A DNA stretch of 64,000 nt from an uncultured Bacteroidia bacterium (GTDB lineage Bacteria > Bacteroidota > Bacteroidia > Bacteroidales > UBA932): assembly GCA_902789245.1 (NCBI GenBank), contig CADAND010000014.1:1-64000 (forward strand). Direction: 5' to 3'. The notes under the pieces are model-generated. The model worked only from the letters and a program-made list of their open reading frames with translations, ran no database searches and was not told the origin of the DNA. Positions 7,366 to 16,029 of this stretch are shown piece after piece; the stretch's first letter is position 1; each line of letters opens with the position of its first letter. Position numbers and translations under genes: made by a program.

Positions 7366-8160
7366 ATGGTCATCCTCATCACCGGCATCACCTCCGGCTT
7401 CGGCAAGGCGATGGCCGCCCGGCTCAACGCCGACGGCCACAAGGTCTATGGCACGCACCGCAAGGCGACGGACCGGCTGCCCGGTGTCACGTACATCCAG
7501 GCTGACGCCCAGCGTGCAGAGGAGTGTGAGGCGGCGGTGAAGCAGGTCGTCGAGGCCGAAGGCCGCATCGACGTGTTTATCAACAATGCCGGCATGGGCA
7601 TCGGCGGGCCGCTGGAATTCTCCTCACTGGAGGATGCGGAGCGCCAAATGGACGTGAACTGGATGGGGATGGTCCGTTTCCTGCACTACGTGCTGCCCGT
7701 GATGCGGCAGCAGGGTGGGGGAAAGATCCTTTGTTTCAGCTCGATCGGCGGCTTGATGGGACTTCCTTTCCAGGGGCTTTACTCTGCGTCGAAGTTCGCC
7801 ATCGAGGGCTACTGCGAGGCCCTGCGCCTGGAGACGAAGGCCTTCGGCATCCAGGTCGTGGTAATCGAACCCGGCGACTTCGCCACCTCCTTCACGGCAC
7901 AGCGCAAGAGCGTGGCCGATCCCAGGGCCTACGAGATTTACCAGACTTACGCGAAGTCCCTCGCGAGCATCGAGAAGGATGAGACCACGGGGCTGAAACC
8001 CGAATACCTGGCGGGCAAGGTCGCCAGGATCGTCCGCAAGAAGCACCCGCGCTACCACTACATCATCTCCACGCTGGAGCAGCGCCTCTCCGTGACGCTC
8101 AAGAAGCTCCTGCCGCCCAGTTGGTTCGCAGCCATCCTGGGATCGTACTACAAACTTTAA
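7366..8160 (+). CDS. SDR-family oxidoreductase (possible 3-ketosphinganine reductase)
   Basis: A 264-residue classical short-chain dehydrogenase. It has the TGITSGFG nucleotide-binding loop (6-13), NNAG (73-76), the catalytic serine pair near 125-126, and YSASK (Y139, K143). It sits six bases after the serine palmitoyltransferase homologue. In the sphingolipid pathway the next step is reduction of 3-ketosphinganine by an SDR, so that is the most economical hypothesis, but the sequence alone does not prove the substrate. The next gene begins one base after its stop codon. Confidence 0.8.
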   Translation: MVILITGITSGFGKAMAARLNADGHKVYGTHRKATDRLPGVTYIQADAQRAEECEAAVKQVVEAEGRIDVFINNAGMGIGGPLEFSSLEDAERQMDVNWMGMVRFLHYVLPVMRQQGGGKILCFSSIGGLMGLPFQGLYSASKFAIEGYCEALRLETKAFGIQVVVIEPGDFATSFTAQRKSVADPRAYEIYQTYAKSLASIEKDETTGLKPEYLAGKVARIVRKKHPRYHYIISTLEQRLSVTLKKLLPPSWFAAILGSYYKL

Positions 8161-8161
8161 T

Positions 8162-9760
8162 ATGAACCGTTTCCGCACCATCGCCGGCCTGGCGCTGGCG
8201 GCCGCCTGCCTCTTCTCTTGCGAGAGAGTCAACGACGAGGGAGTCATCCCCGGAGGAGGCAGCTACGCATGGAGATCTCTGGCTTCCGGAGAGAAACTCG
8301 CCGGTACCACCTACCAGCTGAACGTCTATAGTTTTGCCGACAGCGATGGCGACGGCTGGGGCGACTTCAGGGGTGTGACGCAACACCTCGACTACTTCGA
8401 CAGCCTCGGCGTGACAGCCCTCCTGCTCTCACCCATCTTCCAGGCCATGTCGTATCATGGCTACGATGTTACGGATTACAGCGCCATCAATCCCAGGTTC
8501 GGTTCTGAAGCCAATTTCCAGGACCTGGTCGACAAAGCAAAACAACGGAATATCGGGATTTACCTGGACTTCGTCCTGAACCACTCCGGCAGTGATCATG
8601 TCTGGTTCAAGCAGGCTTGCTCCAACCCCGACGGCCTTTACGGGGCCTATTATGTCATCTCCGACACGCCCGGCAGCTACGATAACGGCGGTTCTGGCAA
8701 CTGGTACCAACTGCCCCAAGGCAACGGCTATTACTTCGCCACCTTCGATCGTTCGATGCCCGACTTCGACTATGGCCCGGCTAAAGCAGCACCGTCGTCA
8801 AACCTTTTCAAGGATCTGGCGGCCGCCGCAGACAAATGGATCAGGATGGGGGTTTCCGGCCTGCGCATCGACTCCGCCAACTGGATTTACCAGAACCATA
8901 CGGACGACAACGTGGCGCTCCTGAAAGAATGGTACAACCGCTGCTATTCCAGCTATAAGAACTATGGCAACCCGGGGGACTTCTATATCGTAGCGGACAT
9001 CCAAACGGACCTGGAGGAAAAGATAGCGCCCTATTACGAAGGCGTGCCGTCCATCTTCAATCATTTCTTCTGGCAAACCCTCAAGGAGAGCATCCACAGC
9101 AAACAGGGGAAAGATTTCGCCGTCGCTTTGAAGCAGTTCCGCGAACAGTTCCGTCGGCAACGCAGCGACTTCATCGATGCCATCTTGCTCACCGACCACA
9201 ACGAGGACCGCGCCGCTGATGCCCTCGACCGGAACCTGGAAAATGAGAAACTGGCCGCTGCCGTGCTTCTGACCTCGCCGGGAAAGCCCTACATCTACCA
9301 GGGCGAGGAGCTTGGCTACTGGGGCAAAACGCAGCACGGCAAAGAATATGTCCGTACACCGATCAAGTGGACACGCACTGGCTCTGCCGCGTTCGGCGCC
9401 TTACAAGGCAAAATAGACCACGCGATGCTCTCCGAAGAGATCAGCGTAGAGGCGCAAGAGCAGGACAACGCCTCGGTTTTGCGTGTTTACCGCGATTTCG
9501 CCCAGGCCCGCAGCGCCTGGAAGGCCCTTGCGCTGGGAGAAATCGAAGCTGTCGCTTCGCCCAATTCTGCCGTGGCGGTCTGGAAAATGGTCTACAAAGA
9601 TCAGACGGTGCTGGTGGTCCATAACTTTGGCAACGGCACGCCGGTACTCCGGCTCTCCGGCTTCGCTACGGACAAATTGATCGTGTCCAACGGGACCGTA
9701 ACCCTCTCGGAGGGTTCCGTCACCCTGGGCGCGTTCGCTTCTGCTGTTTTCCTGCAATGA
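8162..9760 (+). CDS. GH13 alpha-amylase-family lipoprotein with altered catalytic residues
   Basis: A 532-residue protein with a lipoprotein signal (LFSC, C20), so it is probably outer-membrane anchored and SusG-like. GH13 region I (DFVLNH, 136-141) and region II (GLRIDSAN, nucleophile D237) are recognisable. Region III reads IVADIQ, with D279 where the acid/base glutamate is expected. Region IV reads LLTDHNEDR, with D345-H346-N347 where NHD is expected, so the transition-state aspartate is asparagine. The YHGYDVTDY segment (98-106) and the C-terminal beta domain are present. The protein may be a glucan-binding relic or have altered activity. It lies between an SDR and malQ in the same transcription direction. 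Confidence 0.85.
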   Translation: MNRFRTIAGLALAAACLFSCERVNDEGVIPGGGSYAWRSLASGEKLAGTTYQLNVYSFADSDGDGWGDFRGVTQHLDYFDSLGVTALLLSPIFQAMSYHGYDVTDYSAINPRFGSEANFQDLVDKAKQRNIGIYLDFVLNHSGSDHVWFKQACSNPDGLYGAYYVISDTPGSYDNGGSGNWYQLPQGNGYYFATFDRSMPDFDYGPAKAAPSSNLFKDLAAAADKWIRMGVSGLRIDSANWIYQNHTDDNVALLKEWYNRCYSSYKNYGNPGDFYIVADIQTDLEEKIAPYYEGVPSIFNHFFWQTLKESIHSKQGKDFAVALKQFREQFRRQRSDFIDAILLTDHNEDRAADALDRNLENEKLAAAVLLTSPGKPYIYQGEELGYWGKTQHGKEYVRTPIKWTRTGSAAFGALQGKIDHAMLSEEISVEAQEQDNASVLRVYRDFAQARSAWKALALGEIEAVASPNSAVAVWKMVYKDQTVLVVHNFGNGTPVLRLSGFATDKLIVSNGTVTLSEGSVTLGAFASAVFLQ

Positions 9761-9781
9761 ACAACCTTCCATCAAAATAAC

Positions 9782-11653
9782 ATGACTGTAAGCTTCAAAA
9801 TAGAATACCGGACGGCGTGGGGCGAGAGCCTCGCGCTGGTTCTTTTGGATAAGAAATACCCCATGGAGTGGGGCGAGGGCGCGATCTGGAGTGTGTCCGT
9901 CAAGGACTGCCCCGCCGCGGCGCTCAAAGATTACACGTACGTGGTGATGCGCGACGGCCTGATCATCCGCACCGAGTGGAGCCACCACAGCGCCAAGGCC
10001 GCCCGCGTGATCGAAGACCGCTGGATCGACTGTCCGATCGAGGGCTGCCCCTTCCCGCGCGAGCACCAGGCCGCGATGTTCGACCGGCCCGGTTTCCGCG
10101 GAGCGGGCACGGCCATCCCGGTCTTTTCCCTGCGTACGGCTGATGATTTCGGCATCGGCGAATTCCGCGACCTGCGGCCCCTGGTGAACTGGGCGGCCGC
10201 CACGGGGCAGTGCCTCCTGCAGCTGCTGCCGGTCAACGACACCACCCGCAAGGGCGGCTGGGAGGATTCCTACCCTTACAGCCCCGTCTCGACCTTCGCG
10301 CTGCACCCGCTCTACATCCACCTGCAGGACCTCGGCATCAAGGCCGACGCCGCCTTCAAGCGCAAGCAGGCCGAGCTGAACGCGCTGCCGGAGATCGATT
10401 ACCCGAAAGTCTTCAAGGCCAAGATGGCCTACATCCGCCAGGCCTTCGAGGAGCATGGCGCCAAGGACCTCGCTTCCGCGGCCTGCAAGAAATTCATCAA
10501 GGAGAATGAGGGATGGCTGCCGGAATACGCGGAATTCTGCGCCCGGCGCGACAAGCGCGAGCCCGAATACTATTGCTGGATGCAGTACCATCTGGACAAG
10601 CAGTTCAGCGAGGAAGCGGACTACGCGCGCTCCCGGGGCGTTGCGCTCAAGGGCGACCTGCCCATCGGCGTGAGCGCCGACAGCGCCGAGGCCTTCTGGC
10701 ATCCGGAACTCTTCAACCTGGACTCCTCGACGGGCGCCCCGCCCGACTTCTTCAGCACGGATGGGCAGAACTGGGGCTTCCCGACCTACAACTGGGAGGA
10801 GATGGCGAAGGACGACTTCGCCTGGTGGAAGGCGCGCCTGCGCAAGATGAGCCGTTTCTTCGACGCGTTCCGCATCGACCACATCCTCGGTTTCTTCCGA
10901 ATCTGGGAGATTCCGAAGGAGTTCTCATCCGGGCAGATGGGCCACTTCAACCCTGCCCTGCCGTATTCGCCGGAGGAGATCTACGCAATGCACCTCCCCA
11001 TAGAGGGCTTGTTCCACCCGGACCCGCGTCATCCGGGCAAGTACCAGCCGCTGATCGCACCAGCCTCCGCGACCCTGCCGCAGTGGCAGCAGGAGCGCTT
11101 CGGCGCGCTCTACAATGATTTCTTCTACCACCGCCACGACGAGTTCTGGCGCCGCAACGCGGAGCGCAAGCTCCCCGAACTGCTGGGCGCCACGGGCATG
11201 CTTGCCTGCGGCGAGGATCTCGGCATGGTGCCGGACTGCGTCCCGGGCGTGATGGATCACGAGAAGATCCTCTCGCTGAGGATGCTCGGGTGGGATGGCA
11301 ACGGAGAGTGGAAATACCTGTCCGTCTGCGCAAGTTCCAGCCATGACTTTCCGACGCTGCGCATGTCTTCTGAGCAGGATCCGGAACCCTGGGAGGTGAA
11401 GCGCACGCTGGCCGGGCTGCTGAATTCGCCCTCGATGCTCGCCATCTTCCCGCTGCAGGACTGGCTGGCCCTGGACACGGGCCTGCGCCGCCCCGACCGG
11501 AACGCCGAACGCATCAACCAGCCCGCCGACCCGCACAATCACTGGCGCTTCCGCCTTCATCTCGACGTCCATGAGCTGCTGCACGCGAGTGAGCTGAATG
11601 CCGCCATCGAGGGGCTCGTCAAGGACGGAGGTCGCTGGGCGCCGAAGCAATAA
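9782..11653 (+). CDS. malQ: 4-alpha-glucanotransferase (GH77), short form
   Basis: A 623-residue GH77 amylomaltase that transfers alpha-1,4-glucan segments during maltooligosaccharide use in the cytoplasm; no signal peptide is seen. The catalytic nucleophile is D366 in FRIDHILG, the acid/base is E478 in CGEDLGM, and the stabilising aspartate is D522 in SSHDFPTLR. An N-terminal stretch (VSFKIEYRTAWGESL) resembles the start of the CBM20 modules found on Bacteroidota MalQ. Only one shortened module seems to remain, so the protein is clearly smaller than the usual form of nearly 900 residues. A strong hairpin follows at 11672-11711, ending the run that starts at 6247. Confidence 0.93.
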   Translation: MTVSFKIEYRTAWGESLALVLLDKKYPMEWGEGAIWSVSVKDCPAAALKDYTYVVMRDGLIIRTEWSHHSAKAARVIEDRWIDCPIEGCPFPREHQAAMFDRPGFRGAGTAIPVFSLRTADDFGIGEFRDLRPLVNWAAATGQCLLQLLPVNDTTRKGGWEDSYPYSPVSTFALHPLYIHLQDLGIKADAAFKRKQAELNALPEIDYPKVFKAKMAYIRQAFEEHGAKDLASAACKKFIKENEGWLPEYAEFCARRDKREPEYYCWMQYHLDKQFSEEADYARSRGVALKGDLPIGVSADSAEAFWHPELFNLDSSTGAPPDFFSTDGQNWGFPTYNWEEMAKDDFAWWKARLRKMSRFFDAFRIDHILGFFRIWEIPKEFSSGQMGHFNPALPYSPEEIYAMHLPIEGLFHPDPRHPGKYQPLIAPASATLPQWQQERFGALYNDFFYHRHDEFWRRNAERKLPELLGATGMLACGEDLGMVPDCVPGVMDHEKILSLRMLGWDGNGEWKYLSVCASSSHDFPTLRMSSEQDPEPWEVKRTLAGLLNSPSMLAIFPLQDWLALDTGLRRPDRNAERINQPADPHNHWRFRLHLDVHELLHASELNAAIEGLVKDGGRWAPKQ

Positions 11654-11671
11654 CAACACGGACAGCACGTT

Positions 11672-11711
11672 ACACAGGCCGTATCCCCATAAATGAGGAT
11701 ACGGCCTGTGT
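11672..11711 (+). terminator. Hairpin after malQ
   Basis: A perfect 15-bp stem, ACACAGGCCGTATCC with GGATACGGCCTGTGT, around a ten-base loop. The T tract after it is weak (ACTTTTC). It separates malQ from the next promoter. Confidence 0.7.
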
Positions 11712-11735
11712 CGCACTTTTCACCAAATGATGGGA

Positions 11736-11766
11736 TTGACCGGACGGACGGACGGCGGTAACTTTG
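11736..11766 (+). promoter_or_regulatory. Promoter of the porin-imelysin operon
   Basis: TTG at 11736-11738, a 20-nt spacer, and TAACTTTG at 11759-11766. The ATG follows at 11792. Confidence 0.6.
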
Positions 11767-11791
11767 CAGCGCCTTTTCGGTTAGTTTGGAA

Positions 11792-13066
11792 ATGAAAAGC
11801 TGTGTATTGGTTGTATTGGGAGCCCTGCTCGCGGGAACGTCGCTGTCCGCGCAGGTGGCTCCGGAGCGGAGCGGCCGCCTGACCGTCGGGGGCTACGGTG
11901 AAGTAGCCTTGACCCGCAATTTCTACAGTGACAACGTCTATCGCTACTCACATCCCGCTGACTATAAGAATGATCCGTCGCACGGCCGCTTTGACATCCC
12001 GCACGCCGTGATCTATCTCGGCTACGACTTCGGCAAGGGCTGGACCCTGCAGACGGAGATCGAGTTCGAGCATACCGGCACCGGCTCCGCCGTGGAGAAG
12101 GAATATACAGAAGCCGGGGAATGGGAGACCGAGATCGAGAAAGGCGGCGAGGTGGAGCTGGAGCAATTCTGGATCCAGAAGAGCTTCGCCCCGCAGTTCA
12201 ACGTCCGCATCGGCCACATCGTGGTGCCGGTGGGCGGATTGAACAATGCGCATGAGCCGCTCAATTTCTTCACGGTTTACCGCCCGGAGGGCGAATTCAC
12301 CATCCTCCCTTCCACCTGGCACGACACCGGCGTCAGCCTGTGGGGACGCGCCGGCGACTGGCGCTACGAAGCGCTCGTCGTCGCCGGCCTGGATGCCTTC
12401 ATGTACGACCGCGACAATTTCGTGAAGCACGGTGCGGGCTCGCCCTACGAGTTCAAGGTGGCCAACCGCCTGGGATTCGCGGCGCGCATCGACAATTATT
12501 CCGTCCGGGACCTGCGTCTCAGCCTGAGCGCTTTCTACGGCCAGGGCATGCACAACTCCTACCCGAACGACATGTGGAATACGCGCTACGCGGATGTCAA
12601 GGGACACACGCTGATCGGCGCGTTCGACTTCGCCTACACGGGCAAGTACCTGACCGTGCGCGGCAATGCCGACTGGGGCTTCGTCAGCGACGCGGCCACC
12701 ATCAGCACGGTCAAGCGCAACCTCAGCTCCAACAACGCCCCTTACCGCAAGACACCGGTAGGCCAGAACGCCGTCGCGGCGGGCATGGAAGCCGGCTATG
12801 ACATCCTGCACCTCTTCCGCACCGGGGCGGAGCAGAAGTTCTACCTCTTCGGCCGCTACGAATACTACGACTCGTACATCCCGGCCGCCGACCAGCCGGA
12901 CTACCCCTATACGAACCGGCATCGCATCGCCGTCGGCCTCAACTGGCTGCCCATCCCGCAGATTGCCGTAAAGGCGGAATACGCACACCGTTTCCTGCCG
13001 GCCCAGTACAACAACGAGCCGTCCGTCTCAATCGGAATCGCCTACATGGGATTCTTCACCCGATAA
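11792..13066 (+). CDS. Outer-membrane porin-like beta-barrel protein
   Basis: A 424-residue secreted protein with a signal peptide (MKSCVLVVLGALLAGTSLSAQ). It has alternating aromatic and polar strands typical of a beta barrel, a YLGYDFGKGWTLQTEIEFEH segment, and a near C-terminal aromatic end (GFFTR). It resembles OprP/OprO-like or general porins of Bacteroidota, and I cannot assign a substrate. I prefer the ATG at 11792 over the upstream TTG at 11786 because it starts the signal peptide. It is the first gene after a clear promoter. The imelysin gene follows after an 18-nt gap, so outer-membrane entry of the ion or ligand handled by the downstream proteins is a reasonable inference. Confidence 0.8.
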   Translation: MKSCVLVVLGALLAGTSLSAQVAPERSGRLTVGGYGEVALTRNFYSDNVYRYSHPADYKNDPSHGRFDIPHAVIYLGYDFGKGWTLQTEIEFEHTGTGSAVEKEYTEAGEWETEIEKGGEVELEQFWIQKSFAPQFNVRIGHIVVPVGGLNNAHEPLNFFTVYRPEGEFTILPSTWHDTGVSLWGRAGDWRYEALVVAGLDAFMYDRDNFVKHGAGSPYEFKVANRLGFAARIDNYSVRDLRLSLSAFYGQGMHNSYPNDMWNTRYADVKGHTLIGAFDFAYTGKYLTVRGNADWGFVSDAATISTVKRNLSSNNAPYRKTPVGQNAVAAGMEAGYDILHLFRTGAEQKFYLFGRYEYYDSYIPAADQPDYPYTNRHRIAVGLNWLPIPQIAVKAEYAHRFLPAQYNNEPSVSIGIAYMGFFTR

Positions 13067-13084
13067 ATGTTAAAAAATATCCAT

Positions 13085-14293
13085 ATGAAAAAATTCCTTA
13101 TTCTCGCTCTCTGCTTCGCCGCCGTCGCCTGCGGCGAGAAGAACAACCAGCTCGGAGGCCTGACCGCCAACGAGCAGGAAATGAAGAAAATTGCGGAACA
13201 GTACGTTCCGAACGTGATCTACGCCACCTACGGCGACCTGGCCCGCGAGACCGGCGAACTGTATGATCTGCTCTCCGCTGCCGCGGAAAAAGGCGTGGAC
13301 CAGCTGACCCAGGGTCAGATCGACGCCATCTGCGCCAAGTTCCTCCAGGCCCGCCAGAGCTGGGAGGAGTCCGAGGCCTTCCTCTTCGGCGCCGCTTCCG
13401 ACTTTGGAATCGATCCGCACATCGACACCTGGCCGCTCGATGCGGACGGTCTGGCGACGGAACTCGCCAATGCCGAGAAAGTAGCCGCCCTTGCGGGCGA
13501 AGACGGTATCGCCTACGCCGCCGCCAAACTGGGCCAGGAGCTGCTCGGCTTCCACGGCATCGAGTTCGTCCTCTTCCGCGACGGCAAAAACCGGACGGTG
13601 GCCCAGCTCAAGGCCAACGAAGACCACGAGGCCTTCGCGGGCAAGACCGTGACCGGCGAGCAGGAGCTCGTCTATGCGGCGGCCGTGGCCGGCGACCTGC
13701 GCGACAACTGCTACCGCCTCTGCGTGTCCTGGAATCCGGACGCCCCGGACGCCTATGTCGCTCGTTGCGAGGAACTGGAGGTCCCTGTGACCGTGACCGG
13801 TTCCGACCTCTCCTACGGCGAGAACCTGCTGGGGGCCGCTGCCGCCGGCAGCTCTTACGCCACCTGGCAGAGCGCCATGTCCTCTATCCTGATTGCCGGC
13901 TGCTCGAACATCTGCGCCGAGGTGGCCGATGTCAAGATGGGCAACGCGCATTCCGGCGAGGACATCAACTACATCGAGTCCCCGTACAGCAAGAAGTCTT
14001 TCCAGGATTTCATCGACAACATTCTCAGTATCCAATATAGTCTCTACGGTGCCGCCGGCGCCACGACCGCCCAGCAGCACTCGCTGATGAGCTTCTTCCG
14101 CGAGGCGGGATACTCCGGCGCCGGCGCCATCCAGGACGCGCTCGCCGCTTCGCTCGCCGCCCTGAAAGCCTGCCAGCAGAAGGGCGCCTTCGTGGACATC
14201 TACACCGATGCCTCCGTGCAGACGGCGATGGATGCCATCAGCGGGCTTGACGATGAACTGAACAAGGCTGCAGACTGGATCCTGCGCCAATAA
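13085..14293 (+). CDS. Imelysin-family (peptidase M75) lipoprotein
   Basis: A 402-residue lipoprotein (lipobox AVAC) of the imelysin family, which includes EfeO, IrpA and algal Fe-acquisition homologues. The GxHxxE-type signature is GFHGIE at residues 155-160. Two helical-bundle halves can be seen, with the conserved WPLD motif near 120. The family is linked to iron uptake or redox-metal binding rather than proteolysis. I use the ATG at 13085 because it begins the signal peptide; an upstream in-frame ATG at 13067 abuts the porin stop. The next gene encodes a di-haem lipoprotein after a 17-nt gap. Confidence 0.9.
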   Translation: MKKFLILALCFAAVACGEKNNQLGGLTANEQEMKKIAEQYVPNVIYATYGDLARETGELYDLLSAAAEKGVDQLTQGQIDAICAKFLQARQSWEESEAFLFGAASDFGIDPHIDTWPLDADGLATELANAEKVAALAGEDGIAYAAAKLGQELLGFHGIEFVLFRDGKNRTVAQLKANEDHEAFAGKTVTGEQELVYAAAVAGDLRDNCYRLCVSWNPDAPDAYVARCEELEVPVTVTGSDLSYGENLLGAAAAGSSYATWQSAMSSILIAGCSNICAEVADVKMGNAHSGEDINYIESPYSKKSFQDFIDNILSIQYSLYGAAGATTAQQHSLMSFFREAGYSGAGAIQDALAASLAALKACQQKGAFVDIYTDASVQTAMDAISGLDDELNKAADWILRQ

Positions 14294-14310
14294 TATTACG
14301 TATTCCATCT

Positions 14311-16029
14311 ATGAAACTATCCAAACAGATCCTTCTGTGGGGCAGCCTGGCACTGATCGTGTCAGGCTGCGGCCCTGATACCTACTCGACCCGTTTCGAG
14401 CCGAAACGCGAGTCTGACGCCAAATATGTCGGCCAGGATGTCGGGAACTTCACGGCAGACGAATGGTACCCCGCCGGACGGCTGGGCACGACCCTCAACG
14501 TGACCGAAGGCTGCTACGAAGACGAGACGCCCGCCACGTCGGAGCAGGGCCTGATGACCGCCTTCAACCTCGGCGAGGCGGCCTTCGAACGTAATTTCAC
14601 CATCAACACCGCCCCCTTCAAGGGCCTTGGCCCGGCCTACCTGCGCACGTCCTGCCTGGACTGCCATCCCGGCTACGGCCACGGCAAGCGTCAGCAGTAC
14701 TACCGCGCCGGCTATGGCAACGGCTACCTGCTGGTCATCTACCACCCGGTGGACGGGGCCAACAGCGATGACGGTCCGTATGTATCCGAAGTGACCGGCA
14801 TGCCGCAGACCAAGGCCACGGCGCCTTTCCTGCCGCCGATCGACGAGGAGCAGATTATGATCAACTGGCTAACCGTCAACGAGATGGAGAGCGGCCTGCC
14901 GCTGTCCTTCCCCGACGGGGAGAAATATGAACTGATCTATCCGGAAGTAACCATTCCGCGCAGCGCCTTCAACACCAATCCGACACCGTACGAGACCGGC
15001 AACCAGGCCGTGGCCTTCCGCCTCGAATCGACCATCGGCATCATCGGCACGGGCCTGCTCGACGCCATCCCGGAGGAGGACATCAAGGCTCAGTATCAGT
15101 CCGAGGCGCGCTTCGTGGAACTGAACCCTTCGTTCTGGGACAAGGAAGCAAACGATTTCGCCGCCACGGCCTGGTACTCGCTCGCCGAAGGGCAGTTCGC
15201 CGACGGCACCCCGGCTCCAGCCGGGACCAAGAAACTCAAGCGCTTCACCTACGCGATGACGCGCGCCTCCCTGCAGGACGGCGCCGGCGCCAACGCCATC
15301 TGGAACATCACCAACGTCAGCCGCGGCGACCGTCCGTACCTCTACACCACCAAGGCCTGGGCCAAGGCCATGTCGGAGAACGCCGAAGTGATTGCCGCCA
15401 TCCAGGCCGACCCGGCCTCGCCTTATTACGCCGACGGCACGCCGGAAGGCATCGCCGAGGCCGTGCTGAACCTGCTGGATCCGTCCACGAACCAGTTCGA
15501 CAACGCCTGGCACAATTTCTCGCCCGAGATGGGTGACGACCAGTACTACAACTTCATGGTCTGGCACCGCGGGCTCTCGATCCCGCGCGCCCGCGACCTC
15601 AACCGCAAGGAGGTCCAGCGGGGCAAGGAGGTCTTCAAGCAGATCGGCTGCGCCACCTGCCACCGTCCCTCCTGGGAGACCAAAGACGACAACTACTGGG
15701 AGCCGGCCATCCTGGACGGCAAGCCGCTGCCGCGCTACGAGAACCAGAAGATCTATCCTTACACGGACATGATCCAGCACCGGCTCTACATGAAAAACGG
15801 CATCCACGGCAGCTGGTGCCGCACCACGCCGCTCTGGGGACGCGGCCTGTCCAAGGCCAACACCGGCGCCGAAGACCGGCTGCACGACAACCGGGCACGC
15901 AACGTGATCGAGGCCATCATGTGGCACGGTTATAGCAAGAACAGTGACGCGTACGGCGCCACGGAGAAGTTCTTCTACCTCTCCAAGGAAGACCGCGACG
16001 CAGTAGTAGAATTCATCGATGCAATTTAA
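14311..16029 (+). CDS. Di-haem c oxidoreductase-type lipoprotein (DUF1111/COG3488)
   Basis: A 572-residue lipoprotein (LIVSGC lipobox) of the DUF1111 'thiol oxidoreductase' family. Two CxxCH haem c motifs are present: CLDCH at 115-119 and CATCH at 447-451. This arrangement resembles di-haem peroxidases. The protein probably sits on the periplasmic face and needs covalent haem attachment, which the following gene could provide. The stop codon lies inside the next gene (11-base overlap). The family is frequently encoded beside imelysin genes. The real substrate is unknown; oxidation of Fe(II) or a peroxide during iron capture is an inference from context. Confidence 0.88.
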   Translation: MKLSKQILLWGSLALIVSGCGPDTYSTRFEPKRESDAKYVGQDVGNFTADEWYPAGRLGTTLNVTEGCYEDETPATSEQGLMTAFNLGEAAFERNFTINTAPFKGLGPAYLRTSCLDCHPGYGHGKRQQYYRAGYGNGYLLVIYHPVDGANSDDGPYVSEVTGMPQTKATAPFLPPIDEEQIMINWLTVNEMESGLPLSFPDGEKYELIYPEVTIPRSAFNTNPTPYETGNQAVAFRLESTIGIIGTGLLDAIPEEDIKAQYQSEARFVELNPSFWDKEANDFAATAWYSLAEGQFADGTPAPAGTKKLKRFTYAMTRASLQDGAGANAIWNITNVSRGDRPYLYTTKAWAKAMSENAEVIAAIQADPASPYYADGTPEGIAEAVLNLLDPSTNQFDNAWHNFSPEMGDDQYYNFMVWHRGLSIPRARDLNRKEVQRGKEVFKQIGCATCHRPSWETKDDNYWEPAILDGKPLPRYENQKIYPYTDMIQHRLYMKNGIHGSWCRTTPLWGRGLSKANTGAEDRLHDNRARNVIEAIMWHGYSKNSDAYGATEKFFYLSKEDRDAVVEFIDAI

